Part shown: piece after piece, positions 1-9,047 of the stretch | Layout: each line of letters begins with the position of its first letter | Numbering within the stretch: position 1 is the stretch's first letter | Origin: Rhodococcus erythropolis NBRC 15567 | GTDB lineage: Bacteria > Actinomycetota > Actinomycetes > Mycobacteriales > Mycobacteriaceae | NCBI RefSeq assembly: GCF_001552595.1 | Contig: NZ_BCRM01000011.1 | Coordinates: forward strand, 62,001 to 126,000 | DNA length: 64,000 bases | Direction: 5' to 3' | The notes under the pieces: model-generated | What the model saw: only the letters and a program-made list of their open reading frames with translations | Told to the model about the DNA's origin: nothing | The model's database searches: none | Position numbers and translations under genes: made by a program

Positions 1-1430
1 TTCTCGGCGTTGCTCCATGGCCAGCAGTACCCGGCCGTCATGCGAGCCGAGTATCCACGTTCGATCTGTTGTGACAGCAGATGTTCCATCTCCTGCGGTG
101 TGTCGGCGATACGAACCGAGAACTGCGGATCGCCAGCCCAGGCTACGGGCTCACCTTCTGCCAGTCCGAGAAGCTGTTTGACCCAGAGAACGTACTCTTC
201 GCTACCACCACAACGGAATTGCTCGCCGAGGTGAACGTGCTGCGTTTCCAGTCCGAGTGACTTTGCGTGGCGCTCGATCTGCTCCAACGATCCCATTTCG
301 CCGGGGCGCACCACCTGGAACTCGTCGAGTAGGAAAACGGGGACGCGGGCCGCTGCCATCAGCTCGTCGAGCTGGGGACGCTCGGTTCGTAGCTCGGCTT
401 TGGTGTAGCGGTCTACCGAGGTTTCTCGAATACGATGTGCCTCGTCGAGGACAAGCACGTCCAGACCATTGCGATCAGCAGTCATGAACTGGTTGAAGTA
501 CTTGAACATCTTCTGCACGCGTGGGGCTCGGGCACCCGCCACCTTGCGCAGTGTTTGAGTGAACGATCGGGAACCTGTGGCGTGCAACACCGTTCGACCA
601 CGCCGTGCGAGTTCACCGACTAGCGACAGTGCGACGACACTTTTTCCACTGCCAGGCCCACCGGTGACGATGATGACTCGCTTGTGATCGAGTTGGTGAG
701 CTTGATCCACCGCGTGGAGTACTAGGTCAACAGCGAGTTGCTGCTCACCTAAGAGGTGGAACTGCGGTCGATCGCGAACCTCGGCGGCAGCTACCTTGAG
801 CAATTGTTGAGAGGGTGCCACTGCGGAGCGGATCAAAGTATCACCGGCAGTGTGTCCGGACGACTCAGAGGAGAGTCGAGTTTTGAGGAAGGATTGCATA
901 TCTCCGCGGTCGGCTCCGGTAAACAACCGGCCGCCGAGGGAGACGGGATACGACCGTAGTTCTGCGACGGCTGCGGGATCCGTGGCGTTGTGGAGGTAGG
1001 CCACGCCGGCAACCGCATCGGGCTGATCGGCAAGAGCCTTCGCGAAGTCTGACAGATACTCGCAGTAGCCCTTGACCTGTGCGACAGGGTGCAGTTTGGG
1101 GCCACCGGGCATCCCCGGCACATCGATGAGGTCAATGCTGCCTTCATATCGTTGGGCGGCCGACCATTGCTTGAGTTCCACCACGACATATGACGGTCGG
1201 CCGGTAGTCGGATGTAGTCCGGCCAGTACGACATCAGCGCGCTGAGACGTGAGAGGTAAGTGGTACTCGACCAACATCTCGACGCCGCCCAGACCGGCTT
1301 CGATCAAATCACTGGCTAGAACGGGAAGGCTGCGGCTCCACGACTTCTGCTCCGATTCACTTGCGCGCCGGCCGGTACGAAACAGCATTTGTTCCAACAG
1401 CTGTTCCACCAAGGAATCAGGATTCGCCAT
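1..1430 (-). CDS. DUF2075 (COG3410-type) helicase/nuclease-like protein, C-terminus cut by window edge
   Basis: Reading the minus strand from an ATG at 1430 (AGGA about 8 bases upstream) gives 476 codons with no stop before the window edge. Residues 225-476 are a P-loop NTPase of the DUF2075 type: Walker A GGPGSGKS near 257-264, a DEAH-like Walker B (LVLDEAHR, 326-333), then a second acidic block LLDEFQ. Residues 50-130 carry a PD-(D/E)XK-like pattern: RADVVLAG (Asp66), VVVELKQW (ExK at 85-87) and a downstream Gln-Tyr helix (HPVAQVKGYCEYL). This suggests a nuclease-like module fused to a helicase-like motor. It lies 180 bp downstream of the giant DUF4011 helicase on the same strand, with a strong hairpin between them, so it may have its own promoter. 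A defence role is inferred from family and neighbour. Confidence 0.85.
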   Translation of the reverse strand, partial: MANPDSLVEQLLEQMLFRTGRRASESEQKSWSRSLPVLASDLIEAGLGGVEMLVEYHLPLTSQRADVVLAGLHPTTGRPSYVVVELKQWSAAQRYEGSIDLIDVPGMPGGPKLHPVAQVKGYCEYLSDFAKALADQPDAVAGVAYLHNATDPAAVAELRSYPVSLGGRLFTGADRGDMQSFLKTRLSSESSGHTAGDTLIRSAVAPSQQLLKVAAAEVRDRPQFHLLGEQQLAVDLVLHAVDQAHQLDHKRVIIVTGGPGSGKSVVALSLVGELARRGRTVLHATGSRSFTQTLRKVAGARAPRVQKMFKYFNQFMTADRNGLDVLVLDEAHRIRETSVDRYTKAELRTERPQLDELMAAARVPVFLLDEFQVVRPGEMGSLEQIERHAKSLGLETQHVHLGEQFRCGGSEEYVLWVKQLLGLAEGEPVAWAGDPQFSVRIADTPQEMEHLLSQQIERGYSARMTAGYCWPWSNAE

Positions 1431-1524
1431 CGCGCCAATCCTGTGGGCAGAAGTACGAAGCAAGGTCACAGTGAGATCCCCCAGGCAGCACGAATCGAGT
1501 CGTGCGGGTGGGGGCATGTCCGTG

Positions 1525-1539
1525 GCTGTGAATCACAGC
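1525..1539. promoter_or_regulatory. Perfect 15-bp palindrome upstream of the DUF2075 gene
   Basis: GCTGTGA-A-TCACAGC is a perfect 7-bp inverted repeat with one central base, lying 95 bp upstream of the DUF2075 start. The one-base spacer does not fit a CRP/GlxR site, which has six bases between half-sites. It is a plausible operator for an unknown regulator; no binding protein can be named from sequence. Confidence 0.35.
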
Positions 1540-1545
1540 GGAAGT

Positions 1546-1590
1546 CCGTCGGGCCGCGCTCAGTACATTAGCGGAAGCGCGGCCTGACGG
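1546..1590 (-). terminator. Hairpin after the DUF4011 helicase gene
   Basis: A 15-bp stem (1546-1560 pairing with 1576-1590, one G-T wobble) with a 15-base loop sits about 20 bp past the stop of the giant helicase gene. There is no T-run after it on the minus strand, so it may be a weak terminator or an RNA-stabilising hairpin between the two genes. Confidence 0.5.
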
Positions 1591-1610
1591 ATTGAGCGAC
1601 TCGTGCCGCG

Positions 1611-4600
1611 CTACGATCCTGCGCGGTAGTGCTCACCGATCTTGATCAACTGACCGGATTGAAGCCCGAGGTGAATGCAAGCGTCGAGTCGTTCCCGGGT
1701 TGGAGTGGTCAGTCGCTTCTGATTGAAGACTGCCAAAGTTCGACGATGCAGGGAGTCTTCATCCGACTTGCTACCACAGACCGCCATCATGGCATTCACG
1801 ATCTCCTCGGGCGCAATGTCCATCAAACTTCGCGTGATCTCCGCCGGGGTGGTGCGGTAGCCACGCCAGCCAATCGGGTTGAGTTCCTTCGGCCAGACAA
1901 AGTCGCCGAGTCCTGATTTTTTGATCAACTCGGCCGGAATGCAACGAACGATCGTCTCCCGTTTCCCGGCCGAGACACGGTCGAGACCGAAGCGCCGGCC
2001 GACGTCACGGGCCAAACGGTCCATCGAGATCGGGCCTTCGATGTCCACTGTTTCCCGCACGGCACTCAGGATCGTTTGCTGAACCGAGGGTGAATCCACG
2101 CGATCGAGATCACCGCGTGGTCCGAGCGTTGTTGTGGGCGCCTCGAGATACGTGGTTCCGCGTCCATCCCAATCCCTGGCAACAGGACTGGCAGGGGGCG
2201 TATCAGCTGCAGCCATCCGACCGATCAGGACGGGTTCGTCGGACACTTCAGCGGGGTGGTCGGGCTCATCCGATTTCAGCCAGCGGGTGTTGTCGGCTGA
2301 GAAGTCGGCCGATATCGACACTTCGAGTTCAGCCAGCGCAGCGGCAGCGATGGCTTCGGCCTGAGCCAGTGCTGCGGCGTCGATCTGGGCTTGCCGTTCG
2401 GCCATGCGGAGCTTCGATCTGGTCAGCGCTTCCTTGACTTGTTGGACAACGGATTCGGGGTTGTCGATCCAATTGGGAAGCCACACGCGAACTGAAGCTC
2501 CCCAATGCATCATCGACTCGAGAAGCTGTGGTGTCAGATCGCGGTCAGCGACCGTCGGACGCTCAGCCCACGCCGGCCCGTCGAGCAGGATTGCGACCTG
2601 CCAACATTCAGATTCTGGTTCACGAAGAACTATGTCCAGAACAAAGTCTGACAGACCGTAATTTGCTTCGACTTCGTATCCCTGTTGGCGCAAGGCTTCA
2701 CAGATCGACTCCTGGATCTGATCGGACGTGTTCTGGGGGCGTGGTTGGGACGAGGCGTTGCCGGAGCGATCAGGTTGTGCAGCGAGTTCCAGATATCCGC
2801 GAAGATGCGCCATTCCAACCGACTTGGTGCGTGAAAGATCGATGTCCGAAGGCTCGAACGAGGTGAAGATGACAACCTTTCGGCGGGCGCGGGTTATCGC
2901 AACGTTCAATCGTTTCTCGCCACCAGTACGGGTCAGCGGCCCGAAGTTGAGAGGCATCTTCGAATCGTCCGGTTTCTTCGAGAATGCCGTTGTGAAGAGG
3001 ATGACGTCTCGCTCGTCGCCCTGCACGTTCTCGAGGTTCTTGACGAATATTCCGTCTTCCTTGTCGGTGCGTAGTTGGTCGAGGACCAGTGGATCTCCCG
3101 TTTTCTCCAGCAAATCGAGAACCAAGGTCTGTTGTTGCGCGTTGAAGGTAACAACGCCGATGCTTTGGGACGCCAGGTTGGCATTCGACAGGCGCTGGCG
3201 GATCTCAGCGACAATCGCTTCCGCTTCGACGATGTTGGTTCGGTGCAGTTGTTTCGTTTCGCGATTGAAATGTCCCGGTACTCTTCGCCATTCGACGCCA
3301 GCTGTGTCATCACCGCCAGGTGAAGGCAGACTCGCGAGACGTCCCTCGTAGTACTTGCGGTTGGAGAAGGCGATCAGAGATTCGTCTTGACTCCGGTAAT
3401 GCCAGGAGAGCCACAGCCGTGGAACCCCGGATTCAACGGACTCCGTCAGAATGCTCTCGAGATCCTCCGGGATGACCTCGTCGTCTTCAGTGACATCGTC
3501 GCCATCGCTGGCGGCCACCTGGCCGATTGCAGTCGGCGGCATCTGCTGCGAATCGCCGACGATCACGGCCGAGTGACCGCGGCCCAATGCGCCGATCGCT
3601 TGAGGGACAGTGACTTGCGAGGCCTCATCGAATACAACGACGTCGAATGTGGCTGATCCCGGCGGCACGAACTGAGCTAAGGATGTGGGGCTGACGAAGA
3701 AGCACGGCGTTGCAGCCAGAATGTGGTCTGAGTAGCGAGTCATCAACTGACGGAAGGTAGTTCCGCCGCGCTTGGCATCGAGTTGGCGTCGGAGCTGCCC
3801 TACCTCGCCAGAAAGTGCGCCAGCTTTGAATGCGCGTCGGTCGAGCAATGCAGCGGGCAGGGCTGCGATCTGTTCCTCCCGCTGAGCCGCCGAGGCTCGG
3901 GCGTAGTCGAGTGTCTCGCCATCCTTGAGGGCCTTGTCGAAATTGGTGAGTCCCTGAGTTCTTCTGTGTTCGTTCAGTGAGGCAACTGCCAAGCCTCGGA
4001 TGAAAGCGACTTCAGCATCTGAAGAGTTGATAGTGCCCGTGAGAAGTTCATGGGCAAAGACATTCAGCTCGGCAGTTTGTAGTGGCTCGAGGAAGGTCGA
4101 CATTGTCGACCACTTGCGAACAGACGCTCCAGCGTCTGCATCGATCGAAAATCTCCAGGCTTCGGAGTCTCGACCCCATGCGGAGAGCCAATGAGACTCG
4201 TCGCGCCAACGGTCGAACTCGGCGTCGCTGAACCCGAGGAGTTTCTGCCAGGTGAGCCACGCCTGTGACACCGCTGCGAGCGCATCGATGTTCTGTTGGG
4301 ACACAAGACCGGACTCGACCAGGATCCGCCACATGCCCGGGTGTGCGCGGATGTAGTCGCCGGACGCTTCGATGAAGTCGAATGCCGGCTGAAGTTGCTG
4401 TGCTGCATCAGTGTTGAAAGGATTCCAGACCGGGGGAGCAAATGGTCCAAGCAGTGCTCGCATGTGTTCGACAGTTTGTCGAGTCAATTCGCGTGCGCTG
4501 GAAATCGATCGCAACAACGGCAATGCGGTGTCCGGATCGATCGCCACGCCAGGCAGTAGGGCCGGCGCAACATCGCGGATGAACTGCTCCGTCCGCTTCT

Positions 4601-7600
4601 TCTTGCCGAATATGCCCTTGCCGACCTCCTCGGCCGCTGTGATCAATGGGTCGACGGAACCAGATCCGATGAAGTTCGGCATGAAAACTGCTGTGAGTGG
4701 CGCACATTGCTGTTGGAGCAGGGTCAGTTCGCTGAGTAGTGAAGTGCGGGACGTTGTCCACTGGGTACCCTGCATGCGCTCGACTACGGCCGGGTCGGCG
4801 ATCATCCAGTTCGACTGCCGGCGAGCCTGCGGTAACAAGATCTCGATCTCGGCGGGAGTCCGCATCCGCTCGATGATCCGCAACGCAGGTGGGATCTGTT
4901 GAACGAGCGCAAGTGCGGAGGTCATCTGCGCCGAAGCCGAGCGGAACGAGTCGTCCGATGCTGCCGGATCGATCGCTCCGACGATGGTCCACGGATTGAC
5001 GCGATTAATCGTAACCGAACGGGCAGCACGTTCGAATTGCTGCAATGCGTTGGTGACTGCGCGAACGCTGACCTTAGGGGACGCAACGTAAGGCGCAGGA
5101 ATTGTGGCCGTCGGGCCGTCTCCAAGGCTGAGGACCGTGTCGTAGGCAGACCACAGTGTGTGCTCGACGCCGTTCTCGGTATGAATCTTGGACGGATAGT
5201 CGTCGAGCGGGACGTGCTTGGCCCGCAACTCAGCGAGCTTTGCTGACCAGGCGCGCTGATTGTAGTGAACAGAATGATCGATCGCGGTCTTCAGCTGAGC
5301 GCGAATAGCGTTAGCGCTCTGACTCTTTCCATGTAGGTCCAGCGTGAATTCGGCCAGGCCGACCTTTGTCAGCCGCTTCTTCACCACTTCGAGGGCCGCT
5401 TGCTTCTCGGCGACGAACAACACGGTCTTGCCCTGAGCGAGAGTGTGCGCAATGAGGTTGGTGATGGTTTGCGATTTGCCGGTACCGGGAGGACCCTCCA
5501 GGACGAAGGAGTGACCATCTGCTGCCAATGCCACTGCGCGGAGCTGTGAGCCATCGGCGGGGATTGGGACGGGCACTTCGAGTTCATTAACCGGCACCGC
5601 TTCGATGTCGGTACCGTCCGGGCGCCGTGAATCTCGGAAGGACTCACCGGCGTGATGAGTCAGATGACGAACGATGGGACTCTGCTCGAGAATGTCCCAG
5701 TGATCGTCGAGGTCTTTCCACATGCCGAAAGTCCCGAACTGGCAGATGGCCAGCGAAGCGGTTTCATCGATGCGGAAATCCAGATTGTGCTCGATCATGG
5801 CAGAGCGAATGCCCTTGAGCGCTGCATCGATGTCGATTCCACTCTCATCGAGGGGCGGCGTTTCCAATGAAGGAATCGAGACACTGTGCTTGAGCCGCAG
5901 CCACTCGACGAGGCAGTAGTTGGGAGTCGACGTGCCGGATGTGTCGACCACAATCTTGAAGGGGCTTCGCCCAGAACCACCAGTGACCTTGACCGGCAAC
6001 AAGAAAAGGGGAGCTCGAGCGGGCCTTCCGGTGCTGGTGGCGTGCATCAATCCACCGAATGTCAGATAGAGATTGGCGTTGCCGGTCTCCTCGAACATCG
6101 TGTGCGCGGTGCGTTGCAGGTGCTTGAGTCGAGCCGTGTAGATGTCGTGCTTGACGACCGCATAGATTCGCTTTCGGTCGCGTAGATAGTCGAGAACCGT
6201 TGCATCCTCGATGTCTTGGGCTTGGCGTGCGCCCTGGAGTTCGTGGATCGAACTCAGTTCGTCGTGGGGAGTGAGCTCAATGGGAACATCTGCATGCACC
6301 AAATCATCGAGTAACGCGAGTCCGCCGATGGGGACGTGGAGATCGATGACTTCCCGTGACTCTTTCAAATTGAGCAGACGGTTCCGTGTACTGAGGTCAA
6401 GCAGGGATCGCTTCCATTTCTGAACTCGTGGGGGAGAAGTGTCAGTTGCATCGAAGACCGTGTCAACCGAATTCTGTTTAGTGAGAAGGTTATCGGGCAG
6501 GCTGAGGTCCGGCTGAATTGTGCCGGCAGCGGTGCGCTCGGATATTGGCGATGCGAATTCGTCGAAGGTTGGAAGCGGCCGCACACCGTCCTTGCGGGCG
6601 GAGGCGATCGCGACAAGTCCATGGAGGTCGTCCGGCTGGGAGAAGTGGCGTCTAGCATGTGCCACAGCATTTTTGAAGGATCCTTCGGGGCTGCTGTCGT
6701 AGTATGCAGCTTCGACGGCTACGACTTTTCCTGAATCGAAGAGATTGGCTATCGCGTTCGACTCGAGAATGACGCTGTGTGAGAGGTGAGCTTCTTCTTG
6801 CATGAATCCAGCGAACGCATGTCCCTTGACAAGCCAGATAACCGGTCGCAGTCCGGCCGCTTCCAAACATGCTGCATAGGTGACTGCTAGGTCGATGCAC
6901 GTTCCGAAACGTTCATCGAGTACCTGTGCCGTCGTTCGGATCTTCTGGCCCGTTCCTTCGAACGAGGCAGGCGGATCGATATAGCGAATCTGACGGAGGC
7001 GTAGGGCTTCGTAGGTTGCTGCCGCGATCTCTGCAGCACGTTGTGGTCCGCGCTGATACCCCTCGAGTGAGGTGGAACCGGTGAGGTTGCCAAGAAGTTC
7101 GGACGCGGCGTCGAGAACATTGCTCACAGCTCGGGTGTTGGGCTGAACAAAGGCTGCCAGTGAATCGAAGAACTCGGGGGCATTGAACCACTCGTTGTGG
7201 GCCAGAACTCTAATCGGCACATTCAACGCGATGTCATCGCCCCAAAGGCGTGAGACGGTGACCGCGATGGTGGCAGGGTAGCTCTCGTTCAGTTCTCGAA
7301 GGTGCGGAACAGTTGGCACGACGGCCGTGTAGTCGTCCCAGAACGCCTCGTGACCGGGAGCGAGAGAACCGTCGACGATGTCAGTTCGAGTCGGTGAGAG
7401 TTCCTGGCCTGCACCGTGCAGTTGTACGGTTGCTTTGATATCGACGACGGGCGAATCGGAGTTGTTAGTGATCGAGAGCCCCCGTACCAGCGGTACTCCG
7501 TTGTGGACCAGAGCCAGGTTCACGGCGGGGTGAGTATGAAGTTCGATGGAGATGCCATCAACTTCCGTACGGCATCGGTCCCGTGCTGATTCACGCTCGT

Positions 7601-7604
7601 TCAC
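1611..7604 (-). CDS. Giant DUF4011/DUF3320 SF1 helicase with endonuclease-like C-terminal domain
   Basis: A 1997-aa protein. Residues ~200-305 resemble a transglutaminase-like fold (Cys236 in FGTCIDLA, His262 in KGHAFAGF). DUF4011 covers ~395-620 (SLLDLSTRNRLLNL). The SF1 motor follows: Walker A EGPPGTGKSQT at 703-713, Walker B VVVFDEASQV, and late motifs VQGDERDVI and LNVAITRARRKV. Residues ~1625-1710 match the REase-like domain seen in DUF3320 proteins (FVLDIVL, LLDGPAWAERPTVADRD), and DUF3320 is near 1840-1885 with a helical Ala/Glu-rich linker at ~1735-1760. The order helicase-DUF4011-Vsr-like nuclease resembles the one-gene Hhe defence architecture reported by Gao et al. 2020, as far as I recall it. 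The start ATG at 7604 is the first in frame. Family assignment is firm; the anti-phage role is inference. Confidence 0.9.
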   Translation of the reverse strand: MNERESARDRCRTEVDGISIELHTHPAVNLALVHNGVPLVRGLSITNNSDSPVVDIKATVQLHGAGQELSPTRTDIVDGSLAPGHEAFWDDYTAVVPTVPHLRELNESYPATIAVTVSRLWGDDIALNVPIRVLAHNEWFNAPEFFDSLAAFVQPNTRAVSNVLDAASELLGNLTGSTSLEGYQRGPQRAAEIAAATYEALRLRQIRYIDPPASFEGTGQKIRTTAQVLDERFGTCIDLAVTYAACLEAAGLRPVIWLVKGHAFAGFMQEEAHLSHSVILESNAIANLFDSGKVVAVEAAYYDSSPEGSFKNAVAHARRHFSQPDDLHGLVAIASARKDGVRPLPTFDEFASPISERTAAGTIQPDLSLPDNLLTKQNSVDTVFDATDTSPPRVQKWKRSLLDLSTRNRLLNLKESREVIDLHVPIGGLALLDDLVHADVPIELTPHDELSSIHELQGARQAQDIEDATVLDYLRDRKRIYAVVKHDIYTARLKHLQRTAHTMFEETGNANLYLTFGGLMHATSTGRPARAPLFLLPVKVTGGSGRSPFKIVVDTSGTSTPNYCLVEWLRLKHSVSIPSLETPPLDESGIDIDAALKGIRSAMIEHNLDFRIDETASLAICQFGTFGMWKDLDDHWDILEQSPIVRHLTHHAGESFRDSRRPDGTDIEAVPVNELEVPVPIPADGSQLRAVALAADGHSFVLEGPPGTGKSQTITNLIAHTLAQGKTVLFVAEKQAALEVVKKRLTKVGLAEFTLDLHGKSQSANAIRAQLKTAIDHSVHYNQRAWSAKLAELRAKHVPLDDYPSKIHTENGVEHTLWSAYDTVLSLGDGPTATIPAPYVASPKVSVRAVTNALQQFERAARSVTINRVNPWTIVGAIDPAASDDSFRSASAQMTSALALVQQIPPALRIIERMRTPAEIEILLPQARRQSNWMIADPAVVERMQGTQWTTSRTSLLSELTLLQQQCAPLTAVFMPNFIGSGSVDPLITAAEEVGKGIFGKKKRTEQFIRDVAPALLPGVAIDPDTALPLLRSISSARELTRQTVEHMRALLGPFAPPVWNPFNTDAAQQLQPAFDFIEASGDYIRAHPGMWRILVESGLVSQQNIDALAAVSQAWLTWQKLLGFSDAEFDRWRDESHWLSAWGRDSEAWRFSIDADAGASVRKWSTMSTFLEPLQTAELNVFAHELLTGTINSSDAEVAFIRGLAVASLNEHRRTQGLTNFDKALKDGETLDYARASAAQREEQIAALPAALLDRRAFKAGALSGEVGQLRRQLDAKRGGTTFRQLMTRYSDHILAATPCFFVSPTSLAQFVPPGSATFDVVVFDEASQVTVPQAIGALGRGHSAVIVGDSQQMPPTAIGQVAASDGDDVTEDDEVIPEDLESILTESVESGVPRLWLSWHYRSQDESLIAFSNRKYYEGRLASLPSPGGDDTAGVEWRRVPGHFNRETKQLHRTNIVEAEAIVAEIRQRLSNANLASQSIGVVTFNAQQQTLVLDLLEKTGDPLVLDQLRTDKEDGIFVKNLENVQGDERDVILFTTAFSKKPDDSKMPLNFGPLTRTGGEKRLNVAITRARRKVVIFTSFEPSDIDLSRTKSVGMAHLRGYLELAAQPDRSGNASSQPRPQNTSDQIQESICEALRQQGYEVEANYGLSDFVLDIVLREPESECWQVAILLDGPAWAERPTVADRDLTPQLLESMMHWGASVRVWLPNWIDNPESVVQQVKEALTRSKLRMAERQAQIDAAALAQAEAIAAAALAELEVSISADFSADNTRWLKSDEPDHPAEVSDEPVLIGRMAAADTPPASPVARDWDGRGTTYLEAPTTTLGPRGDLDRVDSPSVQQTILSAVRETVDIEGPISMDRLARDVGRRFGLDRVSAGKRETIVRCIPAELIKKSGLGDFVWPKELNPIGWRGYRTTPAEITRSLMDIAPEEIVNAMMAVCGSKSDEDSLHRRTLAVFNQKRLTTPTRERLDACIHLGLQSGQLIKIGEHYRAGS

Positions 7605-8198
7605 TTTTCCTCCGAATCGTATTCCACAATTTGCCCGGGCGAAGATTCCAACTCCGTACGATCAAATTAATTACGTTAGGGCATGGCACTGACTGGTCTG
7701 CAGTGTCTAGGCGTTTTGCCGCACATTCCACTATCGTTTCGCATACTTTTCATGTGAGGTCTCTTATTGTCTGTGACTGATGAACGCGGGATTGCGAATT
7801 TCAGAACAGGCTTGGCGTTGCGCGTTCGCCCTGTCTGCGCCTCTTGAGAATTAGGGTCTAGACCCCGAAATATTCGATCCAAAAGGCACAGTTACCTGAC
7901 TCCGATACCTCGGCTACCCAGATGAATGCTGCGAGGAGCGAAACTGCAACGCCGGGTGTCACGGTCGAGGATGCGCAGATCGTAGGTTCGCGCCTGGTAC
8001 CAGCGATCGCGGACGGCTGGCGGACCGTAACGAGATAGCCGCGCTTGCATTTCACGGGATCGACTGGAATAGCGTTCGCCGCCGAAGGCTGGATGTTGTC
8101 GCTTCCGGCGGTATTGGAAAGTGGCAACAAACGTCAGCGCGCGTGCATCTCTGCAATCGCAAAGATGCACGCACGCAGTACGGGCAGTGGCTTGTTGC
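7605..8198. other. 594-bp gap with no supported gene
   Basis: This stretch holds the upstream region of the giant helicase gene (AT-richer at 7620-7790, a likely promoter area) and then sequence with short overlapping frames on both strands. A minus-strand frame across 7892-8150 contains a peptide with coding-like composition (around RDRWYQARTYDL) but no start or family I recognise. It could be a gene remnant. No terminator, tRNA or repeat was found. Confidence 0.4.
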
Positions 8199-8804
8199 CT
8201 ACTTGCTGGACGTCGAGGTGACTGCCCTAATACCAAGATCGCCGTCGGCGGCGTCTGTATTGTCGCCGCACGCACAGTCACAGTCTCCGCCGCAACCGCC
8301 GGGATTGCAGTCTCCGGCGTAGCTGTCGTCATCCGCGTCGCAGTCGAGGGCTCCGCCGAAGGATTCAGCGAAATCGTCGTCGAGTTCGTGAGTGAAGTCG
8401 TGAACCTCGTCGATCAGGTTCAGCAGATGTTGTGGAGCGAAGGGGTCCGCGTCGAGCATCGTGGAGACCAGCAGGTGGTCACCGCTGAAGGCGAAACGGA
8501 GGCGCGGCCATTCCTGCGCGAGTTCGATGAGTCGAGTCGCAGCGTGCGAGGGATTGCCGAGGCCGGTAAGGACCGAGGACCAGACGTTGATCTGGGGTCC
8601 GTCGTCGGCGACGGTCACGTAGACGACAAATCCGTGAACCGGTACGACGATGTCGCCATCGTCATCGGTGGCAGGCTCACTACCCAGTAGTTCGGCGAGG
8701 GTCTGGACGCACAGGCGAACCAACTCGTCGCGCTCGTCCGTCACCAAGGCAATTGCGCCGTTGATGTGGAGTGGCTGGTCGGCGGTCGTGTCGTGGTCGC
8801 TCAT
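8199..8804 (-). CDS. YbjN-domain protein with a Cys-rich C-terminal tail
   Basis: A 201-aa acidic, soluble protein, starting at ATG 8804 with GAGGA just upstream. Residues ~18-150 match the YbjN / type III chaperone-like fold seen in actinobacterial sensory-domain proteins: alternating strands and helices (PQINVWSSVL, RLRFAFSGDHLLVSTML). The same segment aligns with the second half of the 448-aa protein at 31579-32925 (KWSRIKFVLIDDRLSVFLEV), so the two are paralogues. Residues 155-179 form an Asp/Gly/Cys tail with six cysteines (155, 166, 171, 175, 177, 179) that could bind metal; the paralogue lacks it. There is no signal peptide. Function is unknown; the YbjN fold suggests protein-protein interaction. 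Confidence 0.75.
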   Translation of the reverse strand: MSDHDTTADQPLHINGAIALVTDERDELVRLCVQTLAELLGSEPATDDDGDIVVPVHGFVVYVTVADDGPQINVWSSVLTGLGNPSHAATRLIELAQEWPRLRFAFSGDHLLVSTMLDADPFAPQHLLNLIDEVHDFTHELDDDFAESFGGALDCDADDDSYAGDCNPGGCGGDCDCACGDNTDAADGDLGIRAVTSTSSK

Positions 8805-9047
8805 GGATCCTCATGTTCTGTGCCAGTCCGAGCAGGCGCTGGGCACTGTTTTCGTGCGGTAGCTGTCAGGTCTACGGTAATCGGCGCACACTATTGTCCG
8901 CGCAGTGGATGATCAACAATGCCTGCGCAGGTCCGCGCTGATCAGGACTTACCAGCCGACCAGCGACGTCATGCGAGTCTCGACAAATCGGACAGCCTTG
9001 TGGCAGTGAGTATCTCGGCTGTCGGTAGGTAGATCTAGCCTCCATAC

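Noticed and set aside
1525..1539. A CRP/GlxR binding site
   Set aside because: Half-sites TGTGA/TCACA are present but separated by one base instead of six.
7892..8332. Minus-strand frame around RDRWYQARTYDL
   Set aside because: Local coding-like composition but no start, no family, and overlap with the YbjN gene. Noted only as a possible remnant.
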